From positions 1 through 64,000 of the forward strand of contig NSJX01000020.1 of NCBI GenBank assembly GCA_002286715.1: 64,000 nt of DNA, given 5' to 3'. Source of the DNA: Dentipellis sp. KUC8613. Its lineage: Eukaryota; Basidiomycota; Agaricomycetes; Russulales; Hericiaceae. The notes beneath the pieces are model-generated. The model made no database searches and was not told the origin of the DNA. It saw only the letters and a list, made by a program, of their open reading frames with translations. Of the stretch, positions 1 to 11,875 are shown piece after piece. Every line of letters begins with the position of its first letter. The stretch's first letter is position 1. The position numbers were made by a program, and so were the translations under genes.

Positions 1-540
1 GCAAAGGGTGAAGGGAGCAGTGAGACGAAGGGCAAGGGCAAGAGGAATGGATGAGGATGCAGTAAAAGATGGGATAATGTAGCAAGTAATGGTTGCATCA
101 GGAAAAAGCCTAAATTGGGTAGTAGCTGACCAATAACTACCGATCATCACTGATGGCTACAGTAGATTAGATTAGCTACGATATCACCTGTAGTTCTACT
201 GTAGCACCCATAGTAGATCTTATTTTTTGAGAAAAACATGCTTTAGAAGACATTGCAGGGGCTATAAAATTTAGGTCATCATGGAGGAAGAGGTATGAAT
301 ACATTGGATGTCTCAGAATGATCTTGTCTCCAAGAAAAAATAAATAAATGCTACAACATCAGCCTTGCAGCTACGATAGTAACCGTAGATGCTATATTTA
401 CCTGGAATACAAAAGAAAAGTTGCTTTATAAAATGTCAACAAAGCATCGCTGAGAAATGCGAATAATACCATTAGATTCGCATTTCAAATACGGTTCTAA
501 TGATATATAGAATGTTCTATATCGTGATGTTTTCAAAATC
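1..540. other. AT-rich intergenic flank, no gene seen
   Basis: No reading frame of substance is present. The stretch is AT-rich and carries many short CTACAG/CTGTAG-like words, with GTAGCTA and CTACTGTAG variants on both strands. The same words recur at 2400-2600, on the other side of the GC-rich block at 1.1-2.2 kb. This could be old transposon-derived or repeat-mutated DNA. I cannot name an element. Confidence 0.5.
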
Positions 541-620
541 ACAATGTGCATCTCCCAGTGCAGCATCGACTTGTCGTTTTTAGACGATGTGTGCCCATCT
601 CCGGGCCGTGAGCAGCCGGA

Positions 621-773
621 ATCCGCGTATGCGAAAACATGCTCGACGTGGGGCCCAAATTATTGCCATATATGGTATATGGGATGGCACCCCAATCCGC
701 GCATGCATAAACACGCTCGACATGGGGTGCCCAAATTATTGCCATATCTGGTATACGGAATGGCACCCAAGTC
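621..773 (+). repeat. Two-unit tandem repeat, unit about 74 bp
   Basis: Unit 1 (621-694) and unit 2 (695-771) each start with ATCCGCG, continue through a conserved CAAATTATTGCCATAT core and end in GATGGCACCC or AATGGCACCC. They differ at scattered positions and by one or two inserted bases. A third partial start (AATCCGCGC) follows near 779. Open frames on both strands here simply read through the repeat. Confidence 0.75.
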
Positions 774-1149
774 GTGGGAATCCGCGCCAGGCCACATCCT
801 TTCCGTCTTCGGGAGTCCGAGGCACTCTTCAACACCAACCACGTCGCCCTTGTCTCCCTCGTCGCCGCCCCCGCCCCCGCCGTCCCGTCCCCACCACCAC
901 CTCAGACGACGCATGCACGATACGCACAAGCGCGTATCCTGTCGTGCACACCACAACGCAAGACGCCGGGGGCCGTCTCAACGACGCCCTCGTCGTGTCG
1001 TCCGGTTCAGCAAACAGCCCGCCCCGCGTGTGCCCGTGCGAGGGCACCACCGGATGAGACGACGCACTGGCGTCGGGAGGTGGACGGAGGTCTAGTAAGG
1101 TGAGTACACCCCATCCATCTCACCGAAGCTTAGCGACACAGCGCGACAG

Positions 1150-2250
1150 GTGCGGGGGCAGGGCGTGACGTGGCAGCACGCCCAATCCCTCGCAATCACT
1201 TGCCGTCGCCCCACCGCCCCATCGTTGCCCCGTCGCCACGTGCCAGCCTGCGGCGCTCGTCGCGCCCCCGCCCTCCGTCGCGCGCATCGCACCCGCCGCC
1301 CTCATCGTGCGTGCCGCCGACGCACACTGCCTCACATCCGGCACGCGCCAGCACCTGCCACGCGCAGCCAGTGCCCGCGTCCACCGCCTCGCCGTCGACG
1401 CTCCCGGATATGCAGCCACGTCCGGCGTGCGCCGGTGCCTGCCACACCCAGCCAGCACTCGCGACCCCCCGCCAGTGTCCGCACCTGCGCCCCTTCCCCC
1501 ACGGTGCCCGTTGCGCGTCGCGCCCGTCGCGCCTGCACTCGCCACCACCGCCGTCTGCAACGCGCCGACGCACACCGCCTCGCGCCAGCCCCGCGCGTGC
1601 CACCTCTCGCACGCCCTGCGCCAGTGCCAGCGGTCGCCCGTCGCCCTTCGCGCCCGGCACCCTTCGCATCCGCCGCCGCCCCTCGCGCTTTCGGCGCGCC
1701 CGCACCGTTCGCGCCCGCGCCGTTTGCACCCGCGCCCTTCGCGCCCGCGCCTTTCGCGCCCGTGCCCTTCGCGCCCGCGCCCGTCGTGCCACGCCAGCCA
1801 GTGGCCGTGCAAGCGCGTCCGCCGCGCCCTTGCGTACCTCCCACCTGCCCCCTTCGCGCGCACGTCACACCACACGCGCCCCCCTTCGCGCATGTCACGC
1901 CACACACGCGCCCCGTGTCAGTTGCGCCAGCGCCAGCGCGCCCGCCGCACCCCTGCGCCTGTCGCACCCGCCGCACATGCGGCACACGTGTGCCCCACCC
2001 TAGCGCCTCGCGTGTGCCAGCACCACGCGCCAGCGCCCCTGGGCGCCCCCGCCAGTGCCCCTGCGTGTCCCTGCCTACGCCCTGCTGAGCGCCCTGCGCC
2101 AGCGCCCATGCCGATGCACCCGCGCCCATACCCAGCTTTGGGCCCTCGACGTCCACCATCGCCATGCCCGTGTCGCTGCCCGACACGCCCTCGTCCACGC
2201 ACTCGACGTCCTCGTCGCCCTCGTGCTAGGTCCGTATGCCCGTGCTCCTG
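1150..2250 (+). repeat. C-rich, G-poor low-complexity block (degenerate minisatellite)
   Basis: About 1.1 kb of strongly C-skewed sequence is built from diverged copies of a short GC-rich word. The cleanest part, at 1700-1790, repeats a unit of about 15 bp (TTCGCGCCCGCGCC variants). Because stop codons are depleted, long frames stay open on both strands in several phases. They give Ala/Pro/Arg-rich peptides from the + strand and Gly/Ala/Arg-rich peptides from the - strand, which is the mark of biased composition rather than of a gene. No start context, intron signal or known domain supports coding. A polyadenylation-like AATAAA lies just downstream at 2321. Confidence 0.65.
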
Positions 2251-2259
2251 TATGCCCTG

Positions 2260-2708
2260 TACATACATGAGATCCTTGTATATTACTTAGTGTAGTATAT
2301 GTGGTGTATTTTCTTGAATAAAATTGTTTCCTCTTTCCCTCTGTGTGAATGAGGATTGATATGAGTTTTATACTAAATATAATAGTTTGTCTATTGTATT
2401 GTAGTACTATAGTACTACCAGAGACATATAGTTGCTATAGTAGCTGAGTGTCAGATATGGCCTCTACAGATCATCTACAGATCATCTACAGATCATCTAC
2501 CGGTAGCAAATATAGAGACCCACTTTGCGTTTCCAGCTACAGGTGATATTGAAAATATATTTAATACTGTAGATAAAACTTCCTATTATAGGTTTCTGTA
2601 GATATATTAGGATTTCCTGATGTGGGGACGCAGCGTTTGAGCCAAGAAGTGTAGCGGGAACAAGACGAATGGATGGGTGATTGGTGAAGCGATTCTATAG
2701 AAAGGGGC
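2260..2708. repeat. AT-rich spacer with 11-bp tandem repeat
   Basis: Between the C-rich block and the first gene lies AT-rich DNA. At about 2463-2500 the 11-bp unit CAGATCATCTA is repeated three times in tandem. The surrounding sequence has further CTAC/GTAG words like those at 100-250. No gene is visible. Confidence 0.6.
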
Positions 2709-4641
2709 CTACTCTTCATCCTGAGTCAAGTCGACGAACCAGCGCGGGGCCGGGAGGGCAACAGGAACAGGCGTACTCCCAACAGGCTCCGGGTCCAGAT
2801 CGATGACATCCGGGGAAAAAACCCGCCTACCCCGACCCATCCCCTGATCCGTGGCTTTACCCTTCCCCTTGTCGACCGCCTTGCCCTTGTCCTTCTGGCT
2901 CTCCCGCTTCCTAGCCTGGGTCCCAGGACCGAACAGAGTCAGGTCCTTAGCAGAGTTCCCGGAGAATGCTGCAGGATTGTGGCTGAGGGCCCTCATGGTC
3001 AACTTGCGACGCTGGACTGTGGCCAAGGGAGTAGTCGGCGTAGTGGTGTGCCTGTTTACGACAGGGGAGGAGCTGGATTCCAGGGAAAGGACCGACGAGG
3101 AGCGGATTGGGGTGGGGTGAGTAGAAACCTGCCCGGAAGGCCCGGCCCCAGGGAATGGGGTCAGAGAAAGCGGAGACCGAGTGTGATGCGCAGCCTGCAC
3201 CGAAGGGACGCCCGCAGAGGGAGTGGAGGATTGGCGCCTAGGCGTCTGATAGGCGGTTGACGGCAGCCTGGCTGGAGTGAGGTAGGTCGCAGGGACATCC
3301 CGGGTAGACTGAGAGGGCCCAGCGACGGGGCGAGCGGGGGTCGAAGCAGCAGATAGAAGAAGGGTGTCGTCCATGCGGTTGGCGACAGGAAGGGAGCTGC
3401 AGTCATGGTTTACGAACGCGTCCGAGGTCAGGATGGAGGAGCATGCGTAGCACTTCCTCAGTAGCTGAGCTAGCTCGTAAAATCGAATCCCGGGGCCTTG
3501 TATCATGCGTGCCAGCATTTTGAAAGACTGACCAGGGGTCAAGGGAGGTACCTCGCTGACGAGTTTTTTGGCCAAATGCGCAGGCACATCGTCATCCTGC
3601 AGTCGAGTGAGATCCTCCACCAAACGCGCGCCGTCCCCTATATTCCTGTCAGACAAAGTACGGGGTTGAGAAAGCCAAGAACATACCCGTCGGAACTTGC
3701 CCCGATGAACCGCTCAGAATGGTAGATCTGAACGGCGATGGCAAGGGAGGACGCTGACTTAAGACATCCCAGTCCTTCGAGTCCACCTCCATATCCGCGG
3801 GCGAAGCCACTGAGGGGTTTGCAGTCAGAGGAGTGAGGGGCGATGGTGGGGTGAGTGGAAGCCTACCCCGGGCAGGTATCTGAGTGGAAGGGGGAGCAGG
3901 GGTGTCGACGTCGCTGGCGAGCTCATCCACTTGGCTAGCAGGCATGTCAACGTCGGCTGCCTCATCAGGACCAGGAGCGTCGCCCACGCTGCGGGCGTCA
4001 CCTTCGTCACTCGCCTTACCAGCGTCGCCCATACCCGCCGTATTGTCCACGGGCACGTGGGCGTCACCCACGGGGGCTCCAACGTCGCCGGCAGGCATGC
4101 TGGCCGGTGACTCAGCTTTAGAAGATGCACGCATCGTCAGAGACGTGTCAAGGCAGGAGAGGGAGAGCAACTTACCGGAACCCAGCCCGTAGTCTTTCTT
4201 GGGAAGTCCTGGGTAGGCGCCATACAGGGTCACGAGGTTAACTATAAACGTGACTCAGTTGGGCTTCTCCTCGAGCGGGGGCAAGAACAGACTCACCCCA
4301 GTACGGGCACTGGTGGGTCGCGCACGTGAGACAGGCCTCACCCTCCTGAAGGCCACCCTTGGGGACAAAGAGGTGCGCGCTCTGGGGGACTTTGGTAACG
4401 GAGCTGCAGAAGCAATGGGGGAGAGGCCAGTCGTGATCCCGCCGATAATCAAGGAGGTCGTCTCCCACAGGGGATACAACCTGCCCGGAAGGGCGCATCG
4501 GGCTTGCATAAGGACGTGAGCGTGAATTTCGAAAATGCCTTCTGGAGGGACCTACAACGGGGTGCACTCAAACTGGTCCATCGTGTGGTCGTAAGAACCG
4601 ATGAAGGCCAACTTGTTCAGCCTTGACTTGAGCAAAGCCAT
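2709..4641 (-). CDS. Uncharacterised agaricomycete protein, five exons, 571 aa
   Basis: I do not recognise a function. Exons run 4641-4556, 4502-4297, 4241-4176, 4115-3687 and 3637-2709. The introns (49-60 nt) have GT-AG ends and all phases close. The ATG at 4641 opens MALLKSRLNK. Exon 2 has a small Cys cluster (CFC, then CLTC..CPYW) that could bind zinc and resembles Cys-rich heads of repetitive mushroom 'hypothetical' proteins. Exon 4 is acidic and rich in Ala/Pro/Asp. The last exon has a short helical block ending in a C-x2-C pair (CYAC), then a long Ser/Pro/Thr-rich tail with basic KGKG stretches and the C-terminus FVDLTQDEE. It may belong to a mobile or lineage-specific family given the repeat-rich neighbourhood. 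The exon model is fairly secure and the function is unknown. Confidence 0.6.
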
Positions 4642-5468
4642 GGCCGGAGACCACACCTTTGTAGGGGAACCTCCCGCTGGCAAGGTAGGAGCCCGAGAGC
4701 GAGAAGAGCGGGTGACGGGACCAGGCATATTTGGGAAAAGCTACGAAAGGGGGGGGGAGCAAATGGGCTAGAATGGCTGCACTCGGCGGAGAGGACCAAC
4801 GCGCCTTTAAGACGCTGTTTGGCGAGGCTGAGCGAAGGGATTTGTCGGTCCCCCTGTTCTTACTCTGCTTCCAAGACTGGAAGAAACTGTTAGTCACTCC
4901 GATGTCCAGCACCGACGATCTGAAGTTCTTTGATTATTGAATGTCTGTCTACTGTCGTAAGTAAGAAAGAACAGACTGGGATTCTCACTTCGCAAATATT
5001 AACGGCAGACGCTAGAAGGCGCACACAAATGGCAAATGGGAGGAACGGGAGATGTGTAACTACTTTGGGATGGGAGGGCGGGACTGCCGTTTATGGTGGG
5101 AGGCGGGATCTAACTCATTTTGGAGTGTGGGCGGGATTGCCATCTACGGAGAGTCGGGATGATGCTCGTGTTTTGAAGACGGGTGACAGAATCTGTCACG
5201 TGACTCGATTGCGGCTGACTTCGGAAGTCTTTCGGAAAGATCCGGCAGATCGGCAACTCGGCATTATGATGTCATACTGTGGGCCTGGCGGTCAGTCCAC
5301 GAACAAACATTGAAAATGAGGCGCCTACAAGATTACACAACGTCTCCCTTAGAGAAAACCTCAGCCGTATAATCTATGTAACCAAAGCAAACGTTCTCTC
5401 TCCGAAACAATTAAAGTGGTACGTTGACACTTTGTATATGTGTAACTGACTTATCATAGAAGAAGAAG
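4642..5468. other. Intergenic, with two GGGCGGG repeat units
   Basis: This is the spacer between the 5' end of the orphan gene and the 3' end of the HMG-box gene. Two related 21-bp words (GGGCGGGACTGCCGTTTATGG at 5076 and a four-mismatch copy at 5129) sit 53 bp apart. The open frame across 4930-5313 lacks an ATG and I do not call it. Confidence 0.5.
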
Positions 5469-7014
5469 TCACTTTCGGATAGGAGACTGCGAACTGTGAA
5501 GAGACCTGTTCAAGTAGTCAATGATACGGTCAACTTCGTCCTCATCCACCTCAGGATAGAGAGATTCGTTGACGCTGAAGCTCGAGAGGCCGTACTGGAA
5601 GGAAGACAAAGCGTCAGCCTCGGCGAACTCGGTCTTGTGCCGTCCGAAGTTCGCAACGCCTCTCGCATCGTTGGGCCCTCGCCTACTAGAACTCGCAGGG
5701 CCGCGCAACATATGCGATCCAGCATTGTTACGATGCTCTGCTACGCGAGCCAAGGGTGCTTGGATCTCCGAACTTGGACCCACGCGACCGCATGGATCGT
5801 AGTTGCGCGAGGGCGAACCGGACGGACGGCCTATTCCGTTCCCCACTCGGGCCACGTCTAGCATCTCCATATGCATAGGTGACCTGAACGGGTCGCTGAA
5901 CCTCTCTTGAACATCCAGAGGATGCGGTGCGTAGTGAACCACAGACGGGCTCACGTTCAGATTCTGAAAGACTTATCAGTCCCAGGAACACAAACCCTTG
6001 AGCTACGAGAAAACATACCAAATTGTAGCTCGAATAGAAATCTGTATTCATATCCGGAATACTGGCTACGTCGGGGACCTCGGTGGACGGCCAATGGAGC
6101 GGCTTGAGATCCCAGTCCCAATGAACCTCGTCGTCGACACGCTGAGAGCTTCCACTCGAAGGATATGGGTTCTGGGCCAAAGCCCTGCTGGGTCGACGAG
6201 GCATGTCGTCCTGTATGATGGATCCAGCAGGCAAGAACTGAAGGTCCATCGGGGGCGCCGTCAAAGGAGGCGGACAAGACAAAGACCTGCGACGTCCGAC
6301 GCCACTGTCGAGAGGAGACCCGTCGAAGCGAGAGGAGCGATCTGGGGCTGGAGCTGCGTAGACCGCCGCCATCTCGAGAGGCGACACGACCTGCCAACCA
6401 TCTGACTCGTTCCTGCTACTCCCCTCTGGCGCCTTTCTCTTCTCCCTGCGCTTGGACCGGTATTGATACTCAGGGTACACCTGTCTGTGGCGCTCCTTCT
6501 CCTGCTCGGCCATCGACACCCACGGAGCGCGCTGCGAGTCGCTCATGCTCTGCCAGATTCGCCCTGCGATCCGCGAGATGTTTCGGTGGTCCTTCTCCAC
6601 GGACCTGGGCACCTTGTTCTGCGCGACAAAGTCGCACCGGAATAGAATGAAGGCGTTCCGCGGCCGAGGTACGTGGCCTGGCGGCTGCCGGCGCGCATGC
6701 GATTTCTTCGACGTTCCCTCCTCGACAGGAGGGCCCTGCCAGACACCGGGGGATGGGAGAACCGAGGGTGCTACGAGAGGGGGGGTGACAGGCGACATAT
6801 CCTGCAAGACTGACTCGTGACGGCGAGTGGATCGACGAATACTGGAAGCGGATGTCTGTGATGGTGCCATCAGAGCGGTACTGAAGCCATCTGCATCGGG
6901 AAGAGAGGCGGGGATTTTATGAAAAGCCAAGGGTTGTGGCGACATTGGGACGAACGTCAAAGAGGGAGGAGACCTCGAGGATCTGCTGGTGGCGGAAGAT
7001 TTCGATCGCGGCAT
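5469..7014 (-). CDS. HMG-box transcription factor 1, 496 aa
   Basis: Two exons: 7014-6019 and 5963-5469. The 55-nt intron has a GTATGT donor and a TTTCAG acceptor, phase 0. The HMG box lies at about residues 115-186. It begins PRPRNAFILFR and contains RIAGRIWQSMSDSQRAPW and YPEYQY, the pattern of fungal sequence-specific (MATA/SOX-like) HMG boxes that bend AT-rich DNA in the nucleus. A basic run KRREKRK follows the box. Flanks are Ser/Pro-rich and look disordered. The C-terminal part (exon 2) is acidic near its end (VDEDEVDRIIDYLNRS), a possible activation or docking segment. A second HMG gene lies at 21.0-21.9 kb. Reading through the intron would give a spurious 428-residue product. Target genes are unknown. 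Confidence 0.85.
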
Positions 7015-9247
7015 TAAAGCTTCTGCGAAGACAAAGGACTGTGTGGCCCAGGATATCGAAGCGGCGACTCGTGTAGCGATTGCAGGGGGCCAAGGCGTCC
7101 TTGTCCAAGCTCGAAACCATGGGATTCATATATGTTGATTCGTCTGCAAGCTCGGTGCAGGATCTCGGTAGCGATTGACGGCGACCTGGAGGAGAGGCAA
7201 TAATCACGGAATATGCACCACGTCGCATTCAGTCTGCAGCAGGGCGCTTCTCGCGTGGCTTCGGTCTGGCGGGATTCTCACCCTGGTCGAGGAAACGGAT
7301 CGGATCTGGGGTCCAGCGCTTTGCTCTCAAGGCACCACCTCCTTGCTGGATACGCATTTCGACTTTTTCGTCTCTGGCACTAGACCATGCGAGTGAGCGA
7401 AGCGAGGCCGAACGCGGGGTCTTGCATACCTCGCAGATCTCAGCCGTGTGCGGGTCGAATATCTCGGTCATGAGTCTGCGACAGGACATCGCCACATCCA
7501 GCCGCGTGCCGCCGTATCTGCGTCTTTTTCGGGGTCTCACGGCCGCAGATTCTGCTCTTTTGCAACTCCATTAACCCGACGCCCGCCGCCAATGGTCAGT
7601 CCATTTTGGCTTCCATTCTCCGTAGCTGGCGGCCTTTACATATAATAATCGAACGATTACCGCGTTCGATTACCGTGCATCCATTTCTATTTCGACGTCC
7701 TCGACCAGACCAGCCTGCAGCTGTGATTCGCGGCGGAACGGGATGCCCCGCTACTGGGCGCGCTGGGTGGAAATAAGCACCTTTTTGTGGGCGCGCACCT
7801 CCATCAACGCTCGTTTCGAGGCTGTCTGACAGCGGAAGCATTTTCAAAGATCAATTTGTGGCTGCCCTCTGACCCGGCGCCTCCCGTGCCTTGCATCATG
7901 CCTAGATTTCACCCACCGATTCACATGTCCTCTCCAATTAATTTCCACCAAACCTCCACCCACCGTCTGTCCCCTCCCCCTCCTTTGTGTATTCCTGCTC
8001 ACCTTCAATTCTCAGGGCCTCGCATAGTCTCTCTCCACATGATTACTACGAAACGATATGTCAACAACGGCGCCAGTTCCTCGTACATTTTCCGTCAGTG
8101 GCTACAAAGCGAACTAGGAGTGAGGGACGGTGAAGGGAGCCACTGATGATCATCGTGTGTATCTGTCCCATCGGAGCTCGCGGGGACAGGGCGTCGTAGA
8201 GCTCACCGAGCGGCGCCCGCTCCTAGCCCGCCTCTCAGAACCAAGATCAGGGCCCGGGGTTTGCGCCGGCGTGGACGCGTACTTAACCCGAAAGTAGCTA
8301 GCCCGCGCAGGCCTCGCATCTCCATACGTCTGTCCGTGGTCAGTTAACAGAGTGGATCACATCCGTCGAACCTTCTCCGCGCATCGAGGCGTGATAGATG
8401 CGAATGTCATTCTAACGCGGGGCGCGAGGCTCAGCAACCTGTTCTGGGTCTGTATAAGTACGTTATCCTCGCGATTTTGCGCATTGAATCGATCTCATGG
8501 CGTCTTAATCGCATTCAGTCTGGTCTGATGGCTGTGATAGGTCACAAGCTGGCAGGCTTCCCTTCGAGTACGCCGGAGAACGGATCCTAGACCGACGACG
8601 AGTGCAAGCAGTTCTCGGGACGGTAGCTGGGACCTGAGCCGCTATTCCGCTGAGATGCGGCAATCACTGGGAATGCCTGGTAGTAGGACGTGGGCGTTTC
8701 TCTTCCTGTGGGCTGGACCGTTGATCATCGTCATTGTCGTATTGCCGAAGCGACGCCCACAAACCTCAGTCAGCCGGGTTACACTGTCAACGAGTAATAG
8801 AACGAGTGGCGGCTAGACCGGCCTTCGACGACGATCTCGCTTGCTCGAGGGAGAGTACCCTGTCATCTGGATTGCTCTTCACATCCAAGTATAGCCACGT
8901 CGAAAGTGGCGCCCTTAGGTTTGACCACGATCTGTCCGGCTAAGTGTACGTTGACAGCTGGTACAGGAACACGTACGCGCACGGGCTGCAGGTGGGACGG
9001 CCGACAATATTGCGATGCGCCACTAGCTAGCCTCTCTACATTACCTGGAGGTATGCTCATGGCAAGTATTGACGAAAGGCGACGGCACATGGTCTCGAAT
9101 CGATCGAACGTGGTCGCTTTAATTCAACCATATCGAGCATAAAAAGCTTCACTGAAGATCCCACATTACGACTTTCCTGATACCGACAACGTCATTTACG
9201 GTGCACAGCAGATCCTGTGTAATGTAGTCAGAGTCGCGAACCGTGAA
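7015..9247. other. Long intergenic region, promoter side of HMG-box gene 1
   Basis: This 2.2-kb stretch has no supported gene. Open frames such as 7229-7540 (-) and 8863-9090 (-) lack homology, ATG context or intron signals. The part near 7.0-8.1 kb is the upstream region of the HMG gene, and the part above 9.1 kb is the 3' side of a MYND pseudogene. I see no tRNA or rRNA. Confidence 0.5.
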
Positions 9248-11252
9248 TTATTCCTGCTCTGAGAAAAACAACTCACCTCTGTGTCCATTTATGTTCTCCA
9301 GAACGAGATCCACATCCTCAATGATCGTTTCAATCTCTTTCAAAGTCTTGAGTGACCTCCCCAAATCAAAGTCCTCCCACAACGAAGTCGGTGAGATCAC
9401 CCTTGCCGCCGTACACCGCTCCCCAACGGCAACCAAACATTGTACGGTTGTCTGACCACTTTCCGGAGCAATAGGAAGGACATAAAACATCTCCGGCACG
9501 CATGTGTAGTCGATCTGGATCCCAACGTTGGCAAGAGGCATACCCGGGAGATCTTGTGCAGCGAGCGTCGGAGACGCGGGAGATGGTCGATACATCATGC
9601 AGCGCGAGGCAGGAGAGGAATTTACTGTCTTCCTTCCAAAAGGTATCACCTTTCAACGCGGTACTGATGTGAGAAAATAAGCGGGTATGGACAAACGATC
9701 GGAGCGCACAGATTTTCTCTCCTTGATCTGCCTGGCATTCTGACTTGTGTCCTCTCTTCCAGCCTGCGACTTGGCATTCCTTGGAACAGTAGAAGACGAG
9801 GTGGCATGCTGTACACTTTTTCAGCGCAGGTCTTGGAGCCGCCCGCCGACACTACACTCCATACGTGTTAGCCAGCGTGAGCAGATAGTTGGGGAGGGCG
9901 CCGAGTGCTCACGTAGTCACACAAGGCTGCTTCTGTCGACAGCACACCGTTATCGACGTATTTCAATTTGATCGCGAGCCTTTCCGCCGCCAGCGTCTTC
10001 AAAGCGCACCATGCATCCCATATCGGCGTCTTCGCAACGTTCGTTCGGGTTTCCTGCGAGCTGATCTTGCGTGTCGCGCGAGCGAACGCGATCAGGACCG
10101 AGTGATAAACGAGGTATTGCGGCAGTGTAACGCGAATGAGTGCCAACAGCTCCTGATCCACGTTATCCTCGAGGAAATTGAATGATGAAGAGATATTGAG
10201 GAGCGCTTGTATCAGCCCAGCCTGGATGGCCAGCTTCACAATTGTGGGTCCATCTCCAGCCGCAATGAGTTGGATGATACACCGCAGCGACGCAATCACG
10301 GCTCCGATACCCAAGCTCTTGGGCTCTAGCGGACCCGCCGACAAGCGTTAGAGGGCAGAGGTAACGAGTCCGATGACCCGTTTGCCAAAATCTGCGCGGC
10401 GCTTAGCTGACTCCTGCTTCCGGCGGCTCGTCAGACAGAAAAGAACTACTACGCAGAAGGTCACGTGCGTAGGTTTTGGGGACCAGGGTTTGTCCAGGAC
10501 GCAGCGAAGACGGGTCGCGGCGGTCTCAGCAATGATAATTGCATCGCCACCGACGGCGCTCATGACTTCGTCAAAAATCGGTGTGGTGGCAAAGTTGATG
10601 ATTTCAACGAAAAGGGCGGAGAAAACAGAGGGAGAGTAGGTGATGGTGACCTCCATATCGTCGTCTTCCGCGAGCTAAAGGCGCGTAGCAAGCGCCGGAC
10701 GACCGGACAGGGAGTGGACTGCTAACAAGCCGTCGGTTCCTTGTGGGTTGTTGAACAGCGTATGCATCATTGTTTCTCGGCGCTTCCGGGCGTTCATTGA
10801 ATCGCCTGAGTAGAGTTCGAGAAAGAAATTTATCCACGCGAAGACACCTGGGAGGCTTTCGATGATGAGCTTGAACAGGCTCCCGTTATTCCCGGTCTTA
10901 ATGGAAGCCGTGAACGAGCCGAGGGCGCTGATGGCAACGAAAGCGGGTTCAACTGCGCTGTGAGTCCCGGGCGAGGTGGAGATGGCTGCCCGAAATGCTT
11001 TGGGGATGTTAGACTCGGCAAGGTGGAAGAGAAGCGCCTCTAGTGCCTCTCTAGTTTGCAGTTGTGGATATCTCGAGATGTGTTGGGCTATAATTTGAAG
11101 CGAGCGGATGTCGCCTTCTTTAACTGCTTTGATCAACTTCACAAAAAAGGACTCAGTAACGGCGAAATGCAGCGATTCATCGAAAGAGAAATCACCTTCT
11201 CTAGGTCACGATCCGCTTCTTTTCCGCAGCCTGGACAGATATGTCCAGTCAT
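9248..11252 (-). pseudogene. MYND-family copy a, decayed (two nonsense codons and a frameshift)
   Basis: It aligns along its whole length with the intact MYND genes at 22.6, 53.2 and 56.0 kb and keeps their exon plan. Exon 1 is 11252-11196 (MTGHICPGCGKEADRDLEK). Exon 2 is 11136-9913, the helical-repeat region. Exon 3 is 9851-9710, 142 nt, a MYND finger with all key Cys/His. Exon 4 is 9649-9277. Splice sites are preserved. Exon 2 has an in-frame TAG at 10675-10677, where relatives have a Trp (LLWLAED), and a TAA at about 10355, where they have a Val or Leu (ALVRIT). Homology continues in the same frame after each stop. In exon 4 the frame shifts by one base between the KEDSKF part and the LAAQDLPGMPL part. 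These are three independent lesions, so the gene is almost certainly dead unless there are sequence errors. Confidence 0.85.
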
Positions 11253-11875
11253 GGTGGGGTCGAGGCAGTTGGGAGGCATTGCCGGCGCCGCACACTGAGT
11301 TCCTGCAGTCAGGAGTTAAGCTAGTTGCCTGGGTGTAAGAAATGGATCCATGTACTGTATATGATGGTCGTTACACCGCTCGAGTTCCTCTTCAGAGCTT
11401 CAGACTTTGATTTGAGGTAGGAAGTAAGAAAGACGACAAATGCTGTCGACAAGAAAGCTGTGGCCACGTCATTTGTTAAATAAAATTCGCACGCTCCGAG
11501 CTCGCGTCGTGTTTGCTTCGACCTGACGGTTCTGCATTGCAGGTGTCCATCCACTTGGACGGGTCGGGTATTTGTGAGTCTGTCTGTTGATCTTGAACTG
11601 GATTTCGTGAACGAAGGACGAAACTGTCGAAATTATTATGATCACGTGCAGACACATAGACTGTTTTGCAAGTCTCCACCCTTGCGTTCGACTCTCTCAT
11701 GGAGCCATTTAGTATCCATCTTTGATAAAACACCACTACCGTCATCCGCATACACTTCAGATCCATATCAGTGCTCGTTCCAGGTATCTGGTTTGAACAG
11801 TTTCGATGATCTAAAAATGCCAGTGTACAGAAACATAATGAAGATGTAACACCTGAATCAGAGTCTGCCAACTTT
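11253..11875. other. Intergenic between MYND copies a and b
   Basis: No gene is supported. Short frames on both strands overlap one another and match none of the families in the window. Confidence 0.4.

Noticed and set aside
1150..2290. Several 260-330 aa open frames on both strands in the C-rich block
   Set aside because: Overlapping frames in all phases and both strands give only Ala/Pro/Arg or Gly/Ala/Arg. This follows from base composition. There is no domain, no splice signal and no homologue in the window.
4930..5313. 127-codon plus-strand frame
   Set aside because: It starts with TTG rather than ATG, has no recognisable domain and lies in a spacer with short GC-rich repeats.
7229..7540. 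103-codon minus-strand frame upstream of HMG-box gene 1
   Set aside because: It starts with GTG, is arginine-rich, overlaps another frame on the same strand at its end and has no family resemblance.
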